Assembly (NCBI RefSeq): GCF_002835465.1
Contig: NZ_PIZM01000002.1
Location: 610,398 to 674,397, forward strand
Reading direction: 5' to 3'
DNA length: 64,000 bases
Origin: Psychromonas sp. psych-6C06
GTDB taxonomy: Bacteria; Pseudomonadota; Gammaproteobacteria; Enterobacterales; Psychromonadaceae
Shown: positions 56,789 through 64,000 of the stretch, one piece after another
Layout of the letters: every line of letters starts with the position of its first letter
Numbering within the stretch: the stretch's first letter is position 1
The notes under the pieces: generated by a model
What the model was told of the DNA's origin: nothing
Databases searched by the model: none
Seen by the model: the letters and a program-made list of their open reading frames with translations, nothing else
Made by a program: the position numbers and the translations under genes

Positions 56789-56818
56789 TTACGCCAAATT
56801 ACGCCAAATTACGCCAAA
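56789..56818. repeat. Three tandem copies of TTACGCCAAA
   Basis: TTACGCCAAA occurs three times in direct tandem (56789, 56799, 56809), just upstream of the integrase start. This is the usual place for recombinase arm sites or for operator repeats of an excisionase/regulator. Confidence 0.55.
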
Positions 56819-56899
56819 AACGTAACCGAGTATCAGGAAAACAAAACCAGACTGACTTTTTCTTTCTCTTAACTAGTTGACTAAACTATATAAAATATT

Positions 56900-57494
56900 T
56901 GGTACCGCTGGACAAACTTGAACCATCACTTCTTTCGGATATTTTGAGGTATAGAGATTTTGAGCGGTGTTAGAAAGACAAAAGGCCTAAGTCATTCCTG
57001 ACTTAGCCCTATCAAATTTGGTACCGCTGGACGGACTTGAACCGTCACTTCTTTCGCATATTTTGAGGTATAGAGATTTTGAGTGGTGTTAGAAAGCAAA
57101 AAGGCCTAAGTCATTTCTGACTTAGGCCTTTTAAATTTGGTACCGCTGGACAGACTTGAACCGTCACTTCTTTCGCATATTTTGAGGTATAGAGATTTTG
57201 AGCGGTGTTAGAAAGACAAAAGGGCTAAGTCATTCCTGACTTAGCCCTATCAAATTTGGTACCGCTGGACGGACTTGAACCGTCACTTCTTTCGCATATT
57301 TTGAGGTATAGCGATTTTGAGCGGTGTTAGAAAGACAAAAGGGCTAAGTCATTCCTGACTTAGCCCTATCAAATTTGGTACCGCTGGACGGACTTGAACC
57401 GTCACTTCTTTCGCATATTTTGAGGTATAGAGATTTTGAGTGGTGTTAGAAAGCAAAAAGGCCTAAGTCATTTCTGACTTAGGCCTTTTAAATT
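56900..57494 (-). repeat. Five 119-bp tandem repeats carrying tRNA-Leu 3' ends and terminator hairpins
   Basis: Units start at 56900, 57019, 57138, 57257 and 57376, each exactly 119 bp, and the array abuts the intact tRNA-Leu. Read on the minus strand each unit has a hairpin with T-run (GGCCTAAGTCA/TGACTTAGGCC or GGGCTAAGTCA/TGACTTAGCCC), about 45 nt of spacer, then the last ~38 nt of the tRNA (variable-arm end, T-arm, acceptor 3' strand, CCA). The hairpin changes between units are compensatory. In three units ACCGCT in the spacer could pair with AGCGGT, giving a tRNA-like acceptor stem. Unit 1 is the most diverged. Confidence 0.92.
57455..57490 (-). terminator. Terminator of tRNA-Leu (first hairpin of the array)
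   Basis: AAGGCCTAAGTCA and TGACTTAGGCCTT form a 13-bp perfect stem with a 4-nt loop; on the minus strand TTTTT follows. It begins 8 bases past the tRNA CCA end. Confidence 0.85.
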
Positions 57495-57579
57495 TGGTAC
57501 CGCTGGACGGACTTGAACCGTCACTTCTTTCGAAATCGGATTTTGAATCCGACGTGTCTACCAATTCCACCACAGCGGC
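57495..57579 (-). tRNA. tRNA-Leu (anticodon CAA)
   Basis: 85 nt including an encoded CCA. The acceptor stem is GCCGCTG/CAGCGGT (first pair G-U). The D-arm has GGTGGAATTGGTAGACAC, the anticodon loop TTCAAAA gives CAA (reads UUG), the variable arm is the long class-II type, and the T-arm is GACGG-TTCAAGT-CCGTC. It is the parent of the 3' fragments in the adjacent array and at 53722. Confidence 0.96.
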
Positions 57580-57759
57580 ATTAGATAGGCTAAAGTAACT
57601 AGCTTCTCATTAAGTGGCGTTGATTATACTCATCAAAGAATTACAAACAAGTATTTTTAAGCTCACCATCACTAAATGCTCAAAAAGTCAGCGCTAGGCC
57701 TAGTTATAATTTTGCTACAAAATGCTACACTGCGATCTTCTATTTTCAAAGGAACCATC

Positions 57760-58314
57760 ATGGCTAAGCGTAATCAGAAAAAAGTATCAAAACTTACTAT
57801 TCAAGAGCAATATCAAAGTTGTCCTCGTGCGAACCTATTTAAACGATTAGGTGCCTATATCTATGATTTATTTGCATTAGCAGCGGTACTGATGTTCTCT
57901 GTTATTTTTGCACTATTAGTGGTAATTATATTTAATAATATGGGCTTAATTAATCTTGATGCCTATAAAGATATTGCAGACTATTTATCACAGAGTTCCG
58001 CATTTGCAGTGTATTTAGCAATGGTGATTATTGGTTTTTATGCATATTTTTGGACCAAAGGTGGACAAACTATTGGTATGAAAGCATGGCGTTTACGAGT
58101 TCAAAATAGTGATGGTAGTAACATCAGTTTTACGCAAGCGTTAATTCGACTAGCGACTTCCGCTTTTGGATTAGGGAATATTATGGCTCTTTTAAAAAAC
58201 CGCAATGCATTTCAAGATTTATGGGCCGAGTGCGAAGTGATTGTGCTAACCAAAGAGCTAAGCTCATGGAAAGGGTTTAAAGGTATGGGATTTATGGACG
58301 AAGATAAGAAATAA
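57760..58314 (+). CDS. RDD family membrane protein
   Basis: 184 aa from the ATG at 57760, which has AAAGGA upstream; the frame is open further back but without RBS. The RDD domain has RANLFKRLGAYIYDLFALAAVLMFSVIFA (Arg and Asp of the name), a second segment FAVYLAMVIIGFYAYFWTKGGQTIGMKAWRLRV, and a third near TSAFGLGNIMALL. Function of the family is unsettled; some members are Na+/H+ antiporters. It is closed by a hairpin convergent with lptG. Confidence 0.85.
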   Translation: MAKRNQKKVSKLTIQEQYQSCPRANLFKRLGAYIYDLFALAAVLMFSVIFALLVVIIFNNMGLINLDAYKDIADYLSQSSAFAVYLAMVIIGFYAYFWTKGGQTIGMKAWRLRVQNSDGSNISFTQALIRLATSAFGLGNIMALLKNRNAFQDLWAECEVIVLTKELSSWKGFKGMGFMDEDKK

Positions 58315-58334
58315 TTAAGGGTTATGAAGGCAGG

Positions 58335-58425
58335 AAAGCTTGAAAGTAAGAATGAATGCCTGAGGCTGAAGGCTGAAGGCTGAATCTCATTCAAGCGTTC
58401 CAGCCTTATGGCTTCAAGCTTTTTT
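58335..58425 (+). terminator. Large hairpin terminator after the RDD gene
   Basis: AAAGCTTGAA (58335-58344) pairs perfectly with TTCAAGCTTT (58413-58422) and is followed by T's. The long loop holds three tandem GGCTGAA units and a possible inner GGCTG/CAGCC stem. Confidence 0.65.
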
Positions 58426-58426
58426 A

Positions 58427-59494
58427 TTAGCTTTGTTTTTTCAGCAGATACATAGCAACCAACAGCACCAGTAGACTCGGTAACAGAGCACCTAATGCAG
58501 GTGGCAACCCAAAGACTAGGCTCGCTGGGCCAAACAGTTCACCTGAAACGTGGAAAGTAAAGCCACTGGCTATACCAAATATTAAACGCGTCCCCATGGT
58601 CACCGTACGTAACCCGCCAAAAATAAATGACACCGATAGCAGCATCATCACTACGATCGTGAAAGGTAGTACCGCTTTACGCCAAAAAGTAAGCCAGTAA
58701 CGGTTGGCATCTTGCTCATTAGTCTCAAGGTAGGTGATATAATTATATACATCACGCATCGACATTTTATCTGGGTCGCTAAGCACCACTTCAAGTTTTT
58801 TAGGCGTTAACTCCGTTTTCCAGATGTATTCATTTTGTACAGAAACAGACGTTTTTTCTTCACTAAACTCGGTACTACTAATATTGGTTAGTAACCATGA
58901 GTTTTCTTGATAAACCGCTTTTCTTGCTAATAGCGCTCGCTCAAGTTGCATCTGCTTATCAAAGAAGTACAACTGCACATCAAACAGCTGCGCCTGACTA
59001 TTCATCCGTCCGATACTGACAAAAGCATCACCATCTTTAACCCAAACACCGTATTTATTGCTGACTTTTTGCTGACCACTTCTTGCTTGGTCACGCATCG
59101 AGTAGGCTTCTTTATCAGTCACTGGGGCTACAAACTCTCCTAAGACCATTACTGCTAGCACCATCGGAATTGCGGTTTTTAATACCGCACCAGCAATACG
59201 CAATTTAGATAAACCAGCGGCCTGCATTACCACTAACTCACTACTGCTCGCTAAACTTCCTAAACCAATAAGTGCACCAATAAGCGCTGCCATCGGAAAA
59301 AAGACAGCAATTTCAACGGGCATTTTAAGTAACACAAAATATCCTGCGCTCCATACATCATAGGTTCCCTGTCCGACATTCTTCATCTGCTCTACAAATT
59401 TAATAATGCTACTTAAGCCGATCAACACAAACAGGCTTAAAAATGTAGATGCAAAAATTGTTTTACCAATATAACGATCGATAATTCCCATCAT
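58427..59494 (-). CDS. lptG: LPS export permease LptG
   Basis: 355-aa inner-membrane permease of the LptB2FG ABC transporter that lifts lipopolysaccharide from the inner membrane to LptC. N-terminus IIDRYIGKTIFASTFLSLFVLIGLSSIIKFVEQM, periplasmic jelly-roll domain in the middle, about six membrane segments in all, ending in ALGALLPSLLVLLVAMYLLKK. It starts one base after the lptF stop, the standard gene order. Confidence 0.95.
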   Translation of the reverse strand: MMGIIDRYIGKTIFASTFLSLFVLIGLSSIIKFVEQMKNVGQGTYDVWSAGYFVLLKMPVEIAVFFPMAALIGALIGLGSLASSSELVVMQAAGLSKLRIAGAVLKTAIPMVLAVMVLGEFVAPVTDKEAYSMRDQARSGQQKVSNKYGVWVKDGDAFVSIGRMNSQAQLFDVQLYFFDKQMQLERALLARKAVYQENSWLLTNISSTEFSEEKTSVSVQNEYIWKTELTPKKLEVVLSDPDKMSMRDVYNYITYLETNEQDANRYWLTFWRKAVLPFTIVVMMLLSVSFIFGGLRTVTMGTRLIFGIASGFTFHVSGELFGPASLVFGLPPALGALLPSLLVLLVAMYLLKKQS

Positions 59495-59495
59495 A

Positions 59496-60596
59496 TTATG
59501 CGCTAACCTTTAACTTATTCTTGATTTTTTTTGCCCCAGAAAATTTACCCAGCGCCTGCATATGAAGCACTATACCCGCGCCTAAGAAGATAAATAACAC
59601 CCCCCAAATCGACGTTGCAGGCAATGAGCCATCTTCTATTAAACTTCGCGAGGTACTCAACAATAAAAAGAAGGTTAAATATAACGCCAGTGCCGGTAAC
59701 AACTTAGCATAACGACCTTGTCGTGGGTTTACTTTTGCCATTGGGACCGCCATAAAGGTAATCATTAATATTGATATCGGAATTGCAAAGCGCCAATGAA
59801 GCTCAGCTTGATAATTCGGGTTATCCACTGCAAAAAGTTGTTCTGTCGATAATGCTTCAACGCCACGCTTTTTTTCTGTTACTTCACGATTAGCAATATG
59901 CACCTCAAAACGATCAAATTCACTATTGTCGAAGTTTGGTTGGCCGATAATACCAGCATAGCGTTGTCCATCCATTAGAGTTAACCAAGTACCGTCCTGT
60001 TTATTTTCTACGACCCCTTGTAAAGAGGTCAATACAGAAGGGGCTCTTCCCTCCTCTTTAGGCCAATGTGCGGCAAACACCCGCTCTAATTTTTGCCCTT
60101 GCATAAATTTTTCAACGTATACCACGCCCCCTTTGTCTGATGTTGTATGAAAGCGCCCTTCAATTAAAGTTGCGGCGCCAGCATCAGATTCCGCCTCTTC
60201 AATAACGCTAACCATTTTATCTTCCGCCATCGGCGCAAGATATAAACTATTAAAAGCAGCAAAAGCAAAAGTAAAAAGAGATAACAACAGTGTCGCTTTT
60301 AAAACATTATTCGGACTGTAGCCACACGAGGTCATTGCGACCATTTCACTCTCGCCATGTAATCGACCATGCGCGAAAAGGACCGCCAAGTAGAAACTGA
60401 TTGGCAACATTAACGTGCCTAACGTTGGTAAATTAAGGTACAGCAGTGTTAAAACAAGATCAGGGGGAATAACACCGTTAATCGCTTTGGCGAGAATGGC
60501 AATAAATTTTTGGCTTACAAAAATAAGCAACAGAACAAATAGAATACCCACTTGGCTTTTAAATGTTTCTAGCATGAGGTAACGAAGAAGTATCAC
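59496..60596 (-). CDS. lptF: LPS export permease LptF
   Basis: Partner of LptG, about 366 aa. Six membrane segments around a periplasmic domain; SQVGILFVLLLIFVSQKFIAILAKAINGVIPPDLVLTLLYLNLPTLGTLMLPISFYLAVLFAHGRLHGESEMVAMTSCGYS is typical (motif positions about 10-90). The GTG at 60596 has AGGAG six bases before it and gives the family N-terminus; an ORF up to 60677 has an unrelated leader and is rejected. It is divergent from pepA, as in many gammaproteobacteria. Confidence 0.95.
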   Translation of the reverse strand: MILLRYLMLETFKSQVGILFVLLLIFVSQKFIAILAKAINGVIPPDLVLTLLYLNLPTLGTLMLPISFYLAVLFAHGRLHGESEMVAMTSCGYSPNNVLKATLLLSLFTFAFAAFNSLYLAPMAEDKMVSVIEEAESDAGAATLIEGRFHTTSDKGGVVYVEKFMQGQKLERVFAAHWPKEEGRAPSVLTSLQGVVENKQDGTWLTLMDGQRYAGIIGQPNFDNSEFDRFEVHIANREVTEKKRGVEALSTEQLFAVDNPNYQAELHWRFAIPISILMITFMAVPMAKVNPRQGRYAKLLPALALYLTFFLLLSTSRSLIEDGSLPATSIWGVLFIFLGAGIVLHMQALGKFSGAKKIKNKLKVSA

Positions 60597-60863
60597 CCTG
60601 TTCTCCTGTCTGAAATTAGCGTTATTAAGGATTGTCTTCAAAACTACTTGCGATTTTGCTTTAAAATAGCCAGTCATTTAAGGCTTTTTGGAAACAATTT
60701 ATCGCAAGTTATTTTGTAACGATTCCTAAAAGGGTGGATTAAGCAAGTAATTACGGTAAAATTGCTGTTTTGAGAGTTTTGAATCCACAAACATCTATAA
60801 TAACTGCATTTTTGTAAAAAGAGCATTGTTAATATAAATAAAATCACTGCATTAAGGGTATAT

Positions 60864-62375
60864 ATGGAATTTCTTGTAAAAAGTGGTAGTCCTGAAAAAC
60901 AGCGCAGTGCGTGTATCGTAGTTGGCGTTTTTGAGCCACGTCGCTTATCAAATTCAGCGGAAGTACTAGATGAAATCAGTGAAGGTTATTTAACCGCACT
61001 GCTCCGCCGTGGTGACATAGAAGGTAAAGTTGGTCAGGTGTTGTTTTTACATCATGTGCCTAACGTGCCAAGCGAACGCGTTTTATTAGTCGGTTGCGGT
61101 AAAGAGCGTGATTTAACAGAAACTCAATACAAGCAAATTATTGCTAAAACCATCGCGACATTAAACGATACAGGTTCACTAGAGGCGATTTGCTTCTTGT
61201 CTGAATTGCATATCAAAGGCCGCGACAGTTACTGGGCAGTTCGCCAAGCAGTTGAAGCCGCGCAGGATTCTTTATATAGCTTTAATCAATTCAAAACAAC
61301 TAAAGACAATGCACGTCGTCCGCTACGTAAACTCACCTTTAATGTGCCAAGCCGTAAAGAGCTACCGCGTGCAGAGCTTGCACTGCAACATGGTATCGCT
61401 ATCGCATCGGGCGCAAAAATATGTAAAGACTTAGCCAATATGCCACCGAATATCTGTACGCCACTGTATTTAGCAGAGCAAGCACAGGCGCTAGCAGAGC
61501 AGTTCGACAAAGTTGAAACTGAAATCGTTGATACTGCGCAGATGACCGAGCTTAACATGGACAGCTACCTCGCTGTTGCGCGTGGCTCTGATAACCCTGC
61601 TTATATGTCTATCATGCGTTATAACGGCGCAGAAACAGATCAAAAACCGATTGTATTAATTGGTAAAGGTCTCACCTTTGACTCAGGTGGTATCTCATTA
61701 AAACCAGGTGCAGGCATGGATGAGATGAAATACGACATGGGCGGGGCAGCATCTGTTTATGGCACCATGAAGGCACTGGCAAAATTAGATCTGCCGATTA
61801 ATGTTATCGGTATTTTAGCGGGTGCAGAAAATATGCCAGCAGCCAACGCTTATCGCCCTGGTGATATTTTAACGACCATGTCAGGGCAAACAGTAGAAGT
61901 GTTAAACACCGATGCTGAAGGGCGCCTAGTGTTATGTGATGTCCTCACTTACGCAGAGCGCTTTGAACCAGAATGTGTGATTGATGTGGCGACGCTAACT
62001 GGCGCTTGCATCATGGCATTAGGTCATAATATCAGTGCGATGTTAAGCCCGCACAAAGGACTTGCACACGAACTATTAAACGCAGCATCACAATCAAATG
62101 ATAAAGCGTGGCAACTGCCAATGGATGACGAGTTCCAAAAACAACTCGATAGTCCCTTTGCCGATATGGCAAATATTGGTGGGCGCCCAGCAGGCACGAT
62201 CACAGCAGCTTGTTTCCTTTCTCGTTTTACCAAAAAGTATAACTGGGCACATTTAGATGTGGCAGGAACAGCATGGCGACCAGCCGGTGCTAACAAAGGT
62301 GCAACAGGGCGTCCTGTACCGCTACTAACGCAATTTTTAATTAATCGTAGCGATAACGAACATAACGAAGCATGA
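60864..62375 (+). CDS. pepA: Leucyl aminopeptidase PepA
   Basis: M17 dizinc aminopeptidase of 503 aa. The catalytic domain has the metal and active-site segments [32 protein letters not shown] and the signature [18 protein letters not shown]; Lys and Arg of the active site are in these. The E. coli homologue also binds DNA (Xer recombination, carAB control). It is followed by holC with a 4-bp overlap (ATGA). Confidence 0.96.
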   Translation: MEFLVKSGSPEKQRSACIVVGVFEPRRLSNSAEVLDEISEGYLTALLRRGDIEGKVGQVLFLHHVPNVPSERVLLVGCGKERDLTETQYKQIIAKTIATLNDTGSLEAICFLSELHIKGRDSYWAVRQAVEAAQDSLYSFNQFKTTKDNARRPLRKLTFNVPSRKELPRAELALQHGIAIASGAKICKDLANMPPNICTPLYLAEQAQALAEQFDKVETEIVDTAQMTELNMDSYLAVARGSDNPAYMSIMRYNGAETDQKPIVLIGKGLTFDSGGISLKPGAGMDEMKYDMGGAASVYGTMKALAKLDLPINVIGILAGAENMPAANAYRPGDILTTMSGQTVEVLNTDAEGRLVLCDVLTYAERFEPECVIDVATLTGACIMALGHNISAMLSPHKGLAHELLNAASQSNDKAWQLPMDDEFQKQLDSPFADMANIGGRPAGTITAACFLSRFTKKYNWAHLDVAGTAWRPAGANKGATGRPVPLLTQFLINRSDNEHNEA

Positions 62376-62854
62376 GCCAAGTTACCTTTTATATTCTCAA
62401 TGAAACCAGCAATGAGCCAGTCCCTGCACAAATTTCGCAGGCTTGCTCTTTGGCGGCATTTTATTATCAGCAGAATAGAAAAGTGTTTATCTATACCGAT
62501 AATCAACAAGATGCATTCATGGTAGATGAGTACCTATGGCAATTTGATGGCGACAGTTTCGTGCCACATAACTTACTCGGCGAAGGCCCTAAATTTGGTA
62601 CTCCCGTCGAGATAAGCTGGATGCCTCCCACACATCCGCGCCCGATACTCATTAATTTAAGTTTACAGTTACCTGATTTTTCTAGTAATTTTCAACAAAT
62701 TATTGATTTTGTCCCCCATGATGAACAATTAAAAACAGCAGCCCGTTTACGCTATAGCGCCTATAAAAAATTAGGCCATACGCTTTCGACAGAGACGCTT
62801 TTAAGCGACACGACTGAAAATTCAAATTCAAACAACCAAACAGAAGATAAGTAA
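62372..62854 (+). CDS. holC: DNA polymerase III chi subunit HolC
   Basis: 160 aa; links the clamp loader to single-strand-binding protein. Pattern: VTFYILNE...[50 protein letters not shown], then [13 protein letters not shown] and [25 protein letters not shown]. It is a little longer than the E. coli protein because of a Ser/Thr/Asn-rich tail. It overlaps pepA by 4 bp and valS by 1 bp, the conserved pepA-holC-valS operon. Confidence 0.95.
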   Translation: MSQVTFYILNETSNEPVPAQISQACSLAAFYYQQNRKVFIYTDNQQDAFMVDEYLWQFDGDSFVPHNLLGEGPKFGTPVEISWMPPTHPRPILINLSLQLPDFSSNFQQIIDFVPHDEQLKTAARLRYSAYKKLGHTLSTETLLSDTTENSNSNNQTEDK

Positions 62855-64000
62855 TGGAAAAGACATATAACCCAAGTGCCATCGAGCAAAAAAACTACCA
62901 AACGTGGGAAGAGAAAGGTTACTTCAAGCCTCACGGTGATACGGATAAAGAAAGCTACTGCATCATGATCCCACCGCCAAACGTCACGGGTAGCTTGCAC
63001 ATGGGTCATGCTTTCCAAGATACCATCATGGATACGTTAATTCGTTACCAACGTATGCAGGGCAAAAATACGCTATGGCAAATGGGTACTGACCACGCAG
63101 GTATCGCAACACAGATGGTGGTTGAACGTAAACTGTTTGCTGAAACGGGGCAAACACGTAAAGAATTAGGCCGTGAAACTTTCATTGACAAAATTTGGGA
63201 TTGGAAAGCAGAATCAGGCGGTAACATCTCTAAACAGATGCGTCGTTTAGGTACATCTGTTGACTGGGAGCGTGAGCGCTTCACCATGGATGATGGGCTA
63301 TCGGAAGCGGTTAAGAAAGTATTCGTTGATTTATACAACGATGATCTTATCTATCGTGGTAAACGTCTGGTTAACTGGGATCCAAAACTACACACTGCGA
63401 TTTCAGATTTAGAAGTTGAAAACAAAGATGTTAAAGGTTTCATGTGGCATTTCCGCTACCCACTCGCTGATGGTGCGTTAACCGCAGATGGCAAAGATCA
63501 CTTAGTGGTTGCAACAACTCGTCCTGAAACAATGTTAGGTGATACCGCGGTTGCAGTTAATCCAGAAGATCCACGTTACAAAGACCTGATCGGCAAAAAG
63601 ATCCTGTTACCTTTTGTTGGCCGTGAAATTCCAATTGTGGGTGATGAACATGCCGATATGGAAAAAGGCACTGGTTGTGTAAAAATCACACCTGCCCATG
63701 ACTTTAACGATTACGAAGTCGGTAAACGTAATAACCTACCAATGATCAATGTATTAACTTTTGATGCGTGTATCCGCACAGAGTCTGAAGTGTTTAATAG
63801 CAACGGTGAAAAGAGTGACGATTACGCAACTGATTTACCCGAGATGTTCCAAGGTTTAACACGTGAAGATGCGCGTAAACTGGTGGTTGCTGAGCTTGAA
63901 AAATTAGACTTATTAGATGAAATTAAACCCCACGACTTAACCGTACCTTACGGCGACCGTGGTGGCGTTGTTATCGAACCAATGCTAACTGACCAATGGT
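62854..64000 (+). CDS. valS: Valyl-tRNA synthetase (partial, C-terminus outside window)
   Basis: Class I synthetase that charges tRNA-Val. The first 382 residues are present: [24 protein letters not shown], the ATP-binding HIGH-type motif [12 protein letters not shown] (about residues 44-55), [27 protein letters not shown]-like segment ([15 protein letters not shown]) and the editing domain with [17 protein letters not shown]. Frame open at the window edge. Start ATG overlaps the holC stop (TAATG). Confidence 0.97.
   Translation, partial: MEKTYNPSAIEQKNYQTWEEKGYFKPHGDTDKESYCIMIPPPNVTGSLHMGHAFQDTIMDTLIRYQRMQGKNTLWQMGTDHAGIATQMVVERKLFAETGQTRKELGRETFIDKIWDWKAESGGNISKQMRRLGTSVDWERERFTMDDGLSEAVKKVFVDLYNDDLIYRGKRLVNWDPKLHTAISDLEVENKDVKGFMWHFRYPLADGALTADGKDHLVVATTRPETMLGDTAVAVNPEDPRYKDLIGKKILLPFVGREIPIVGDEHADMEKGTGCVKITPAHDFNDYEVGKRNNLPMINVLTFDACIRTESEVFNSNGEKSDDYATDLPEMFQGLTREDARKLVVAELEKLDLLDEIKPHDLTVPYGDRGGVVIEPMLTDQW

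Noticed and set aside
56900-57494. CRISPR array
   Set aside because: The units are contiguous 119-bp repeats without variable spacers and contain tRNA and hairpin sequence, not direct repeats with unique spacers.
58372-58392. GGCTGAA triple repeat as a separate element
   Set aside because: It lies within the loop of the terminator hairpin and is too short to support an independent function.

Overview
The window looks like chromosome of a cold-adapted, AT-rich marine gammaproteobacterium. The gene set (MSHA pilus locus beside csrD, two glgC copies with glgA, a fruBKA/cra block, purEK, lptFG-pepA-holC-valS, DUF2999, DUF924, DUF3299) fits the Psychromonas/Vibrio/Shewanella part of the class. 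Psychromonas is my best guess, but no rRNA is present to test it.

Layout. 1-3.8 kb: minus-strand MSHA type IV pilus genes (mshI, a PilN-like gene, mshJ, mshK, start of mshL). 3.9-8 kb: a PLP-dependent deaminase, csrD/mshH and rsmC. 8-12.2 kb: glycogen synthesis (glgC, glgC, glgA). 12.3-17 kb: a PAS/CZB chemoreceptor and a large periplasmic-sensing diguanylate cyclase. 17-19.8 kb: a small membrane protein, a DUF4397 lipoprotein and a decayed gene. 19.8-25 kb: the fructose PTS operon, with divergent cra and three Cra-type palindromes between them. 25-26.6 kb: purEK. 26.9-34.1 kb: lineage-specific lipoproteins and solute-binding proteins, with dispersed repeats and gene remnants. 34.1-39.6 kb: ald with divergent lrp, an OlsF-like two-domain acyltransferase, and guaC. 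39.8-42.4 kb: an exported isochorismatase-fold protein and a membrane-bound AraC regulator.

42.7-45.9 kb holds the most interesting operon. A perfect Zur-type palindrome lies upstream of an ABC ATPase, a MacB/FtsX-type permease carrying about 160 residues of histidine-rich tandem repeats, and a DUF3299 protein. I read it as a zinc-responsive ABC system. 46-53.4 kb: a GAF histidine kinase, small enzymes, a membrane-anchored protein resembling only the N-terminal part of MreB, and another solute-binding protein.

53.7-57.6 kb looks like the scar of a tRNA-targeted element. It has a 52-bp copy of the tRNA-Leu 3' half, a PIN-PhoH gene, a broken tyrosine integrase, and five exact-length 119-bp tandem repeats. 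Each repeat carries a terminator-like hairpin and the tRNA-Leu 3' end, and the array ends in the intact tRNA-Leu(CAA) gene. 57.7-64 kb is conserved core: an RDD protein, lptG, lptF, pepA, holC and the start of valS.

Two families of non-coding dispersed repeats are visible: a roughly 165-bp element with ATACCAA ends (three copies) and an element with 19-bp CTAGGGTCTGTTGATCTTT ends (one good copy and three degraded ones).
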